Shown here: piece after piece, positions 53,801-60,292 of the stretch
How positions within the stretch are numbered: position 1 is the first letter of the stretch
Layout of the letters: every line of letters begins with the position of its first letter
Origin: Elusimicrobiota bacterium
GTDB taxonomy: Bacteria; Elusimicrobiota; Elusimicrobia; UBA1565; UBA9628
Direction of reading: 5' to 3'
Assembly (NCBI GenBank): GCA_003151975.1
Contig: PLZD01000032.1
Span: 151,952 to 215,951, forward strand
Length of the DNA stretch: 64,000 nucleotides
The notes under the pieces: model-generated
Told to the model about the DNA's origin: nothing
Seen by the model: only the letters and a program-made list of their open reading frames with translations
Databases searched by the model: none
Made by a program: the position numbers and the translations under genes

Positions 53801-55845
53801 GCGATGGTCACGACCTTCATCGGGCCGTTGGCGCCGACCATCGAGAAAAGCAGGCCGCCGGGCTGGGAGTGCTCGAAGAGCTTTTCGAAGAAGAGGCCGC
53901 CGAGGCCCGCCGCCACGACCTCGGGGGTCGTGATCAGGCTCCAGATGTTCTCCTCTTCGGCCTTGGCCTTCGGGTCCTCGTCGATGGCCGTCTGCAGCAG
54001 CGACTGCATCTTGGCCTGGATCGGCGCCAGCATGAGCTTCATCAGAAGGACCAGCGGGAGCGCCACGAAGATCGAAGGGTACGCCCAGAGGCCGATCGAA
54101 GGGATGAAGGCCAGCGAGGCCAGCGCCGAGAGCCCGGCGATGACCTTGAACTCGCCGTGCTTCTTCTCTAGCTTGGCCGCGTGCTTCATCAAAAGCTTGG
54201 AGGCCAGCAGGCCGCCGAGATAAGTCGCCGAGAGCACCATGCCGTTGCCCATGTTTTTGGCGCCGAGAATGTCGACCGCGAAGGTCGGCATGACCACGAA
54301 GAACAGAGCGTCTTCAAGGAACTGCTCGGCCATCGACATGATCACGCGAATGCGGACCTTGCCGTTGGCCCAGATCGCCGCGACGGTGCGCTTCACGCGG
54401 CCGGGCGTGTCGCGCAGGAGGTCCCACGAGGTCTTCAAAGCGGACTTGAACTTAGCCGGGAGGTCCTTGAGCTTGAAGCTCGTCCCCGGCACGGTCTCCT
54501 CTCCGGCGATCTGCATCTTTTGGTACATCCACGAAGCCGTTCCGAGTGCCGCGGCCAGCATGACCATGCCGGCCTTGGCGCCGGTCCCGGGGCCGACGAT
54601 GAAATCGAGCTTGTCGGCGAAGAAGCCGAAGACCCACGGGATCACGAGCAGCGCGCCGTAGCGCACGAACAAGAACTGGAAGAAGGCCTGCTGGCGCTGG
54701 GCCTTGTCGGGGAAGATTTTCGCGGCGCCGCCCGCGTCGATGTCGACGAGGTGGTTGTGCGCGACGACCAGAGCGTTGAGGCCGACCAAAGTCAGGAAGA
54801 GCGCCGTCGGCATCCCGGTGCCCAGAGCCAGCGCGAGCACGCCGATCGCGCCGTAAATCGCCGCCCGCGTGCGGCCCGCGGTCGTGAGAACTTTCTTCAT
54901 GCTGTTGCGCTTGACGATCTCGCCGGAGACCAGCGAGGCGACGCCCAAAGTGACGTAGTGCACCATGCGCACCGTGCCGGTGAAGGCGGTGGAGCCGGTG
55001 AGCGCCTGGACCAGCAGAGGCATCGAGGTCATGTAGATCGCGATGCCGACGATGAAAACGATCTGGCCCATCAAGTAGGCCTTCTGCGTCTTATTGTAGG
55101 AAGAGAAATCGAGGATCGACTTGACCTTCTCCCAGGCCGACTTCTTGGCCGCGGCCCCGGACGCCTGCGGCGCCGGGACGACCGTGGGCTTCGCGGTCTC
55201 GGAGGGCCGGCTCGGTTTGAGGTCGTTGGGAACCCGGTTCTCGGAACCCGCGACTTCGTCGACCGAGGCGCGGCCTTTGCGGCGGATGCGGTCGAAGATC
55301 CAGGACAGCACGCCGGTCTTCTCGGCCTTGGTGTCGGAAAGAGTCTTGGCGATCTCGCCGTCGGTCACCGCGCTGATATTGGCGGCGCCCTTGGAGTCGC
55401 TTCCCTTAATAGTGCTTATAGTGCCCTTAGGCGTCTCGGCTTTAGCTGTCCCTTCGGCGACCGGGGCGGAGAGGTTCGCGGCGTTAACCGAGGCCGCAGT
55501 GGGCTCGGCCTGAGGAACGGCCGAATTCTGAATCTGAGCGGCGGGAAGTGAAATCCGGCCGGGAGTCGTCAGGGCGCCCGCCTGGACGATTTCCGACGCG
55601 GGGTTGCTGACGTCGATGCCGGTGTTGACCGTAACGCCGGTTACGCCGGTATTCGTGATTCCTAGGGCAGGAATGTTGAGGTTGTCGATCTTAGGCGTCG
55701 CGATCGGCGTCGGCCCGTTCGGTCCCTGCGGGGCGGTATCTTTGATCTCGCCCGCGAGAGCCTGATAGCAGGGAAATCCTGGAGAGAGGACGATCAAAGC
55801 CGCAACAATAACGGTTGCGACGATCTTCTTCAATCTCTGCGCCAT
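50842..55845 (-). CDS. Giant fusion: MFS transporter plus tandem ATP-grasp ligase
   Basis: 1667 residues from ATG 55845, 6 nt after TACACT. Signal-like N-terminus (IVATVIVAALIVLSPGFPCY) and linker to about 200. MFS-like domain at about 210-730 (ALTGSTAFTGTVRMVHYVTL, MSMAEQFLEDALFFVVMPTF). ATP-grasp 1 at about 830-1190 with DEVVVKPSGPNFHSGIGVG and VPYIIEVNDHDSGGQWQLD. ATP-grasp 2 at about 1195-1640 with MVLVGAGYANKKFF, FPAVLKPTKGAEAQFTG, REFVLEEYLTGHEWDANIG and RLLEVNLRPGGSY. The tandem layout recalls carnosine synthase and L-amino-acid ligases. A dipeptide or peptide ligase joined to its exporter is a fair inference; substrates are unknown. Confidence 0.85.
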   Translation of the reverse strand: MAQRLKKIVATVIVAALIVLSPGFPCYQALAGEIKDTAPQGPNGPTPIATPKIDNLNIPALGITNTGVTGVTVNTGIDVSNPASEIVQAGALTTPGRISLPAAQIQNSAVPQAEPTAASVNAANLSAPVAEGTAKAETPKGTISTIKGSDSKGAANISAVTDGEIAKTLSDTKAEKTGVLSWIFDRIRRKGRASVDEVAGSENRVPNDLKPSRPSETAKPTVVPAPQASGAAAKKSAWEKVKSILDFSSYNKTQKAYLMGQIVFIVGIAIYMTSMPLLVQALTGSTAFTGTVRMVHYVTLGVASLVSGEIVKRNSMKKVLTTAGRTRAAIYGAIGVLALALGTGMPTALFLTLVGLNALVVAHNHLVDIDAGGAAKIFPDKAQRQQAFFQFLFVRYGALLVIPWVFGFFADKLDFIVGPGTGAKAGMVMLAAALGTASWMYQKMQIAGEETVPGTSFKLKDLPAKFKSALKTSWDLLRDTPGRVKRTVAAIWANGKVRIRVIMSMAEQFLEDALFFVVMPTFAVDILGAKNMGNGMVLSATYLGGLLASKLLMKHAAKLEKKHGEFKVIAGLSALASLAFIPSIGLWAYPSIFVALPLVLLMKLMLAPIQAKMQSLLQTAIDEDPKAKAEEENIWSLITTPEVVAAGLGGLFFEKLFEHSQPGGLLFSMVGANGPMKVVTIALMGFAALYLGSLPFIKKQIGHPTRQTLPSPDGEMEKAYAKLETNLKKMGLPAYTTETVAGKTDPRRPTVAILAPASVYKLAIAQEGARQSEGDVHLVIDRSWLTQETDHDGKTRLYMTKGLTFKAGKPVIVEYKDPRPVHYFANFYTMGANGRDDGVPLETNLETPMSNSVALEKITNDKLLTRLMLAAQGVAVPATLAFLMAAHPLNGQASTPAMQVTPMPASRAEVKAVLSKFLETYKGDEVVVKPSGPNFHSGIGVGIFRREQIDTMVDHAIALQNDSLMSNDGVVLVEQRITPPALYFRTKDYSGNGSFSYLEGKQVTIDALSPAELATSQPWERKDWNFRVLAARAPWGKGVGKGMFARAGTWGKPTNGEAKDPRDSAAIMPTEEVIRELRLQHGMLKTDAEAKAFAAELERIGANAIDAIAKSEESRNRADGEGLQTQTDYIGLDVMVEFHNGKPVPYIIEVNDHDSGGQWQLDAFYPERAGEHSRAWMATALSRARRDAMNGRRMVLVGAGYANKKFFLERAKQLGVKVVLVDKGLTGFGKFKDWVRTAIFHRPSQDNWAKDLVSEFIAVDTTKPEEALGAARKKLQRSIKKNGKLDGITTYWEDDIVLTAQIAEAMGLPYHSVATAESARDKAAARDAMEKAGVDKVAHRLIKSRADMEAAVNDPEFPFPAVLKPTKGAEAQFTGVVEREEALRVYDQNNADLAASKDTIFEQGREFVLEEYLTGHEWDANIGLQNGKIIYGSITDNTPVRDDKKTLKPGEKRQLNMKSTGAFLPSVQLTKEQQKDAMEFAAKAARALGVKDGALHIEGKTGTRGPRLLEVNLRPGGSYVVHWNTAVTGVDEAEMLYALALGVPAVAYQSPEPLKHLAGVFVFSDREGKVSYIGLSPEAQAAGLQAIFEKKPGYVVDFKDNDRVAFLHADGISSQEALEKLGADPHKNLALEIQPLGEEGGAKPQTRWASFVKTLEAFRARLTGRKP

Positions 55846-55851
55846 AGGGTT

Positions 55852-55932
55852 AGTGTAACGGAATTCCGCGATTAATCCAGGGGTCGAAGGTCCCACGGGA
55901 CGAGGACAATGGTCCTAAGCTACCGTAGGCCT
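55852..55932 (-). promoter_or_regulatory. Three-box promoter B (MFS/ATP-grasp fusion)
   Basis: Minus-strand -10 TACACT (55857-55852), 6 nt before the ATG. Boxes are centred at 55891.5 (GGTCCC), 55913.5 (GGTCCT) and 55929.5 (AGGCCT): 37, 22 and 16 bp apart. The -35 position reads CTGGAT. Confidence 0.65.
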
Positions 55933-55938
55933 AATTGT

Positions 55939-56496
55939 TTAAGGGCGGTTAAGGCCGTCGAACGAGCCTTCAAACCCTTGAAGCCTGCCGACGGTATCGT
56001 ACATGTGCACCGTCTCTTCGTGGGTGATGCGCCGGGAAGGAGCTTTGTGCTCCTCGCCTGGCAGCACGCCGGCGTCCTGGTTGACCTCGAAGGTCACCGA
56101 GGAGTGGATTTTGACCTTGATCATCGCGAACGGATGCGTGATCATCTGGGCGGCGAAGTCGCCGTGGGGCGGGATTTCTTTGTAGAAAATCACGAGCTTG
56201 TTCTTGTCGAGGGGATCGGGCATGGTCACGATGTCGATCTGATAGCCGGCCTTGTTGCGCACGCCGAGGAAGACGGCGACGACCATCTCGCGGCTGAAAT
56301 CAACCTTGGGCTCCTGCGCCTGCGCGCCGGAGTGCTCCTTCCAGAGCTCTTTCCACTGCTTCTCGGACTTAACGACGATGGTCTTGTGTTCGCAGATGGC
56401 GCTGGTCTGACCTCTGAGAGCTTCATTCTGCCACTGCTGGGCGACCGACGGAATTGCGGCGAGGAGGGCTGCGGCGACGAGTACGATCCGGATCAT
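55939..56496 (-). CDS. Exported PrcB-domain protein
   Basis: 185 residues with signal peptide MIRIVLVAAALLAAIPSVAQ; AAGGAG lies about 8 nt before ATG 56496. The pattern KQWKELWKEHSG, VDFSREMVVAVFLGVRNKAGYQIDIV and VTFEVNQDAGVLPG matches the C-terminal domain of PrcB, named from a spirochaete protease complex. It may be an accessory or inhibitor for one of the exported proteases in this regulon. It is driven by its own three-box promoter. Confidence 0.72.
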   Translation of the reverse strand: MIRIVLVAAALLAAIPSVAQQWQNEALRGQTSAICEHKTIVVKSEKQWKELWKEHSGAQAQEPKVDFSREMVVAVFLGVRNKAGYQIDIVTMPDPLDKNKLVIFYKEIPPHGDFAAQMITHPFAMIKVKIHSSVTFEVNQDAGVLPGEEHKAPSRRITHEETVHMYDTVGRLQGFEGSFDGLNRP

Positions 56497-56531
56497 CAGG
56501 AGGCTCCTTCCCAGGTAGTCTCTGGTAATAG

Positions 56532-56612
56532 ATTGTAATGAAGAAGCTATCGAAACGGATGGGCCATAGGGGAAAAATCGGCTTAACATTGGGCCCAAGG
56601 CGGAGTGGGCCT
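56532..56612 (-). promoter_or_regulatory. Three-box promoter A (PrcB-domain gene)
   Basis: Minus-strand -10 TACAAT (56537-56532). Boxes are centred at 56571.5 (GGGGAA, abutting GGGCCA at 56561-56566), 56593.5 (GGGCCC) and 56609.5 (GGGCCT): 37, 22 and 16 bp apart. The -35 position reads ATCCGT. Confidence 0.6.
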
Positions 56613-56625
56613 TAGGGTCCGACGT

Positions 56626-56660
56626 GGTGTCAGACGTTGAATCTTTTTTTTGTTCAGTCT
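56626..56660 (-). repeat. Dispersed intergenic repeat, copy 3 (inverted)
   Basis: On the minus strand it reads ACTGAACAAAAAAAAGATTC followed by AACGTCTGACACC. It shares the A-tract flanked by GAAC-like units and the exact AACGTCTGACACC core with copies 1 and 2, but is more diverged. It lies just upstream of the metacaspase gene. Confidence 0.5.
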
Positions 56661-56707
56661 TTCCGAAGCGGCGCGAGATGAGGTAATCTGTACATGATCC
56701 CCCACTT

Positions 56708-58078
56708 ATGAAAATGACCAACTCCACGCGTTCCCTGCTGTTGTCTTGCCTTTGCGTTTTCGCTCTCACGCGCGCCGTGACTTGCTTCGGCGACGCAGCT
56801 CCCGCTACTCCGGCGCCGCAGGCCACGCCGGAAGCCTTGCGTAACGCCGCCACGGGCGGCGACGTCGCGATGATCCAATCGTTATTGGATCAAGGAGTGC
56901 CCGTGGACGCGGTTTCGGAAGGATTTTCCCCGTTGATGATGGCGGCATTTATGGGGAACGTCCCTGTAGCGCGGTTTCTGGTCAAACGAGGCGCCGATAT
57001 CCAAGCGGCCCGCGATGGCATGGAAACCAACATGAATCAAATCGCTCCCGCTGAAGCCGATTTTGAGGCGCGCGGGAAGGATTCTGCCGCGGCTAATATT
57101 CGGGCTACGATCCTCAGCTACAAGAAAGGCATTGCCCTCCTCGACAGACTCGCCGCCGAGAAGAACTCCACCGCCGCAGCGGCGCAAGGGCTGAGCCAAG
57201 AGCAGGTCGCTCAGATCGCCGCGCAGGCGGCCGAGGCCGCGGTCAAGAAGTCCCAGCCGAATCAGCCGCAAGCTCCGCAGAAAGAAATCAAAAGCGACGT
57301 GGATAAGCCGGCGTATCATGCGCGAGAAAACCCCAAGGACTTCGCGGTCGTCATCGGCGTCGAGAAATATTTCAACGATCTGCCGGAAGCGCAGTTCGCC
57401 GAGCGCGACGCTCAAGCGGTCAAGGATCATCTCATCGCCCTCGGCTATCCCGAGCGAAACATCAAGTTCCTCACCGGACAAAGAGCGACCAAGAGCGGCA
57501 TCGAGAGCAATTTGGAAACCTGGCTCGCGCGCAACGTCGGCAAGGACTCGACCGTTTTCGTTTACTACTCGGGCCATGGTGCGCCCGACCCGGTTTCGGG
57601 AGAAGCTTATCTCGTGCCGGCCGATGGAGATCCTGATCTGCTGCAAGATACCGCGTATCCGACCAAGCGCCTCTACGCCAAGCTCAACGCGCTCAAGGCC
57701 AAGCGCGTCATCGTGGCGCTCGATTCCTGCTTTTCCGGCGCCGGCGGACGGTCGGTGCTCGCCAAGGGCGCTCGTCCGCTGGTCAACAAGGTCGACCTTG
57801 GTTTGGGATCGGGCAAGGTGGTGGCCTTGAGCGCCTCAGCGGGCAATCAGATCTCCGGAACGATGGAAGAGCAGGGCCACGGCGCTTTCACTTACTATTT
57901 TCTCAAGGGCCTCAACGGCGCGGCCGCCGACGCGTCGGGGCATGTGACGATGCGGGGCTTGTATGACTACCTCGTGCCGCAGGTCCAAAACGCGGCCAGC
58001 CGCCACAACCGAGACCAGACCCCGCAACTATCGCCGGGCGTCTCAGGCTCAGGCTCGGAAACCATTCAGTTGAGGTAG
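56708..58078 (+). CDS. Exported metacaspase-like (C14) cysteine protease with ankyrin repeats
   Basis: 456 residues with a signal peptide (LLLSCLCVFALTRAV). Residues about 40-100 form one to two ankyrin repeats (LRNAATGGDVAMIQSLLDQG, LMMAAFMGNVPVARFLVKRG), followed by a helical linker. The caspase-fold domain begins KDFAVVIGVEKYFNDLPEAQ. The catalytic His is 290 in VYYSGHG and the Cys is 341 in VIVALDSCFSGAGGR. Metacaspases usually cleave after Arg or Lys. The start has no clear Shine-Dalgarno. Confidence 0.88.
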   Translation: MKMTNSTRSLLLSCLCVFALTRAVTCFGDAAPATPAPQATPEALRNAATGGDVAMIQSLLDQGVPVDAVSEGFSPLMMAAFMGNVPVARFLVKRGADIQAARDGMETNMNQIAPAEADFEARGKDSAAANIRATILSYKKGIALLDRLAAEKNSTAAAAQGLSQEQVAQIAAQAAEAAVKKSQPNQPQAPQKEIKSDVDKPAYHARENPKDFAVVIGVEKYFNDLPEAQFAERDAQAVKDHLIALGYPERNIKFLTGQRATKSGIESNLETWLARNVGKDSTVFVYYSGHGAPDPVSGEAYLVPADGDPDLLQDTAYPTKRLYAKLNALKAKRVIVALDSCFSGAGGRSVLAKGARPLVNKVDLGLGSGKVVALSASAGNQISGTMEEQGHGAFTYYFLKGLNGAAADASGHVTMRGLYDYLVPQVQNAASRHNRDQTPQLSPGVSGSGSETIQLR

Positions 58079-58150
58079 CGGACGCTCAACTGTGCGCGGG
58101 CACAGTCCGATCCGTCATATCAGACATTCACTCCTTCGGAGATCGAAAAG

Positions 58151-58188
58151 AGTGAACGAAAAAATAGTGAACGTCTGACACCAAGTTC
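58151..58188 (+). repeat. Dispersed intergenic repeat, copy 2
   Basis: A 38-bp sequence identical to copy 1 (1712-1749) at 35 positions; differences are one A/T in the A-tract and AA for TT near the end. It sits between the convergent metacaspase and beta-CASP nuclease genes and its last base touches the latter's stop codon. Confidence 0.6.
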
Positions 58189-59579
58189 TAAGCCAGCTCG
58201 AAAGACTGGCCGAACTCGGGGCACTCGACTTGCGTGATGCCCTCAGCGGCGAGGTGAGCTTTGAGCGCGACGCGGTCGGCCGGATCGCCGTGCACGAGGA
58301 AGATCGTCTTGGGGCGCGGATTCAGGCTCTTCATGAACCACAGCAGATCGTCGCGGTCGGCGTGCGCCGAGAAGGTGTGCATCGTCTCGACGCGGCAATT
58401 GACCTCGGTCTCGACGCCGTGGATGAAGACTTTTTTTGCGCCCTCGGAGAGCTTGCGGCCGAGAGTGCCCTCGGCCTGGTAGCCGACGATCAGCACGAGG
58501 GTCGTCGTCTTGCCCACGTTGTTGCTCAGGTGATGCAGGACGCGCCCCCCCTCGCACATGCCGGAGGCCGATAGGATGACCATCGGGCCCGGCATGTCGT
58601 TGAGACTTTTGGACTCGTCGATGGTCCGGACGTACTTGATCGTCTTGAACCCGAAGGGATCGCCGGCTTTTTGGGCGTAGGCCTTGAACTCGGGCGAGAA
58701 GGAAAAATCGCTGAGGTGCCGGTTGAAGATGTCGGAGATGCTGACCGCCGACGGGCTGTCGACGTAGACGGGGATGTTCGGGATGGAACCTTCGCGCAGC
58801 AGCTTCTCGATGACGAAGACGATCTCCTGCGTGCGCTCCAGCGCGAAGCTGGGGATGATGATCTTGCCCTTGGTCTTGACGATGCCGTTGATGTAATCCT
58901 TGAGCTGCCCCTCGACGGTTTCGATGCCCGGGTGGACGCGGTCGCCGTAGGTGCTCTCGATCAGAAGATAATCCACCTGCTCGGGAATGTGCGGCGGGTC
59001 CATCAGGATCGTCTGGCGGCGCCCAAGATCGCCGGTGAAAAGAACGCGGCGCTTTCCCTTCGGCGTTTGCAGATCGACCTGGATCATCGCAGATCCCAGC
59101 ACGTGGCCCGCGTTGAAGAATTTTGCCGAGGCCTTGGGGCCCAGCGGGATGTCGGTCTGGTACTCGAACGACTTAAAGCGCTGGAGGCAGGCCTGCGCGT
59201 CTTCCTGGCCGTATAGAGGAACGATGTTGGCGCCGGGGTGCTTCTTGTTGAAAAACTTGGCGTCCTCTTCCTGTAAGTGCGCCGAGTCCATGAGCATGAC
59301 CTGGCAGAGCTCGACGGTGGAGGCCGTGCAGAAGATCTGGCCCTTGTAGCCATTCTTGGTCAGGGACGGCAGGTTGCCGCTGTGGTCGACGTGCGCGTGC
59401 GAGAGCAGGACATGGTTGAGCTCGCTCGTCTTGAAAGGGATGGTCTTGTTCTTGTCGATGGCCTGCTGCCGGTGGCCCTGGAACATCCCGCAGTCCATCA
59501 GAATCTTCGTGCCGTCGGCGTCGATCAGGTGCCGCGAGCCCGTGACTTCCCCCACGCCGCCGTAAAAGGTGATCTTCAT
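58188..59579 (-). CDS. Metallo-beta-lactamase/beta-CASP family RNA nuclease
   Basis: 463 residues of the CPSF-73/Ysh1-like bacterial type. The zinc motif HAHVDH is at 61-66, with further ligands in NAGHVLGSAMIQ and LFTGDLGRR. The beta-CASP insert shows IIPSFALERTQEIVF and ILSASGMCEGGRVLHHL, and the last motifs are TFSAHADRDDLLWF and IFLVHGD. It should act as an endo- or exoribonuclease in RNA processing. The ATG lies exactly 6 nt after TAGACT, with no Shine-Dalgarno. Confidence 0.92.
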   Translation of the reverse strand: MKITFYGGVGEVTGSRHLIDADGTKILMDCGMFQGHRQQAIDKNKTIPFKTSELNHVLLSHAHVDHSGNLPSLTKNGYKGQIFCTASTVELCQVMLMDSAHLQEEDAKFFNKKHPGANIVPLYGQEDAQACLQRFKSFEYQTDIPLGPKASAKFFNAGHVLGSAMIQVDLQTPKGKRRVLFTGDLGRRQTILMDPPHIPEQVDYLLIESTYGDRVHPGIETVEGQLKDYINGIVKTKGKIIIPSFALERTQEIVFVIEKLLREGSIPNIPVYVDSPSAVSISDIFNRHLSDFSFSPEFKAYAQKAGDPFGFKTIKYVRTIDESKSLNDMPGPMVILSASGMCEGGRVLHHLSNNVGKTTTLVLIVGYQAEGTLGRKLSEGAKKVFIHGVETEVNCRVETMHTFSAHADRDDLLWFMKSLNPRPKTIFLVHGDPADRVALKAHLAAEGITQVECPEFGQSFELA

Positions 59580-59601
59580 TCCGAAAGTCTAGCTTAAAAC
59601 T

Positions 59602-60291
59602 CTACCTCCCGGCTTTCGTCTGAGTGAAATCGATCCAGCCGCGTGCTTTTCCATCGGCCGTGAGCCGCCGGGGGTTCTCATAGGATCTGACGATATCGCC
59701 CTGAAGGGCGCCGACCCAATCGGAGCTCGAGGGGTCGAAGCCTTCGAGCTTCAGCAGTACCGGTCGGCCTCCCGTGAGCGTCAACTCGCCGGGGACGAGG
59801 TCGTAGTCGGCGCGATCGGCCTGGACTTCCATTCGCGGCCCCCATATGCGGACGGCTCCGACGGCGGCGGCGCGGTTGGGCCCCTTCCATTCCGAGCGGT
59901 CCGCGCGGCCGTGATCGGGCTCGGCATCCGTAGGGGCGCGCAGGAACGAGACTCCGTCCCGGCCCGTCAGAGCGCCGGCCTGTTTTCGCTGATCGAAGAC
60001 CGCCTCATCGCCTTCCGCGGTCAGGGTGGCGCCGTCGTCGAGAAGCCGGTCGACTCGGACTCGTCCCTTAGCTTGCCAACCCTGCGTCGCGTGCTTGAAA
60101 AGAGCCCAATCGGATTTCAAGAAGGTCCGGCCGGTTCGGTAGCGCACGTCGCCTATGAATTCCTCCTCCTTGTCGGCGCCTCGGCGGACCTTCCATTCGT
60201 CGCTCGAGACCACGCTGCCCGCGACGGGGCTTGCGGCCTGAACCGGGATGGGCAAGGCGAAGCCGATCAAGAAAAGCAGCGTCGACGTCAT
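59602..60291 (-). CDS. LptA/OstA-like periplasmic protein
   Basis: 229 residues with signal peptide MTSTLLFLIGFALPIPVQAA. Beta-strand repeats of the OstA type are visible: EEFIGDVRYRTGRTFLKSDW, QAKGRVRVDRLLDDGATLTA and PRMEVQADRADYDLVPGELT. LptA-like proteins bridge lipopolysaccharide or other lipids to the outer membrane. It is the third gene of an operon, 1 bp after a PorV-like gene, so an envelope role tied to the sorting cassette is possible. Confidence 0.65.
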   Translation of the reverse strand: MTSTLLFLIGFALPIPVQAASPVAGSVVSSDEWKVRRGADKEEEFIGDVRYRTGRTFLKSDWALFKHATQGWQAKGRVRVDRLLDDGATLTAEGDEAVFDQRKQAGALTGRDGVSFLRAPTDAEPDHGRADRSEWKGPNRAAAVGAVRIWGPRMEVQADRADYDLVPGELTLTGGRPVLLKLEGFDPSSSDWVGALQGDIVRSYENPRRLTADGKARGWIDFTQTKAGR

Positions 60292-60292
60292 A

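Noticed and set aside
52603-55551. Two long plus-strand frames opposite the MFS/ATP-grasp gene
   Set aside because: Same shadow composition; the minus frame carries conserved ATP-grasp and MFS motifs throughout.
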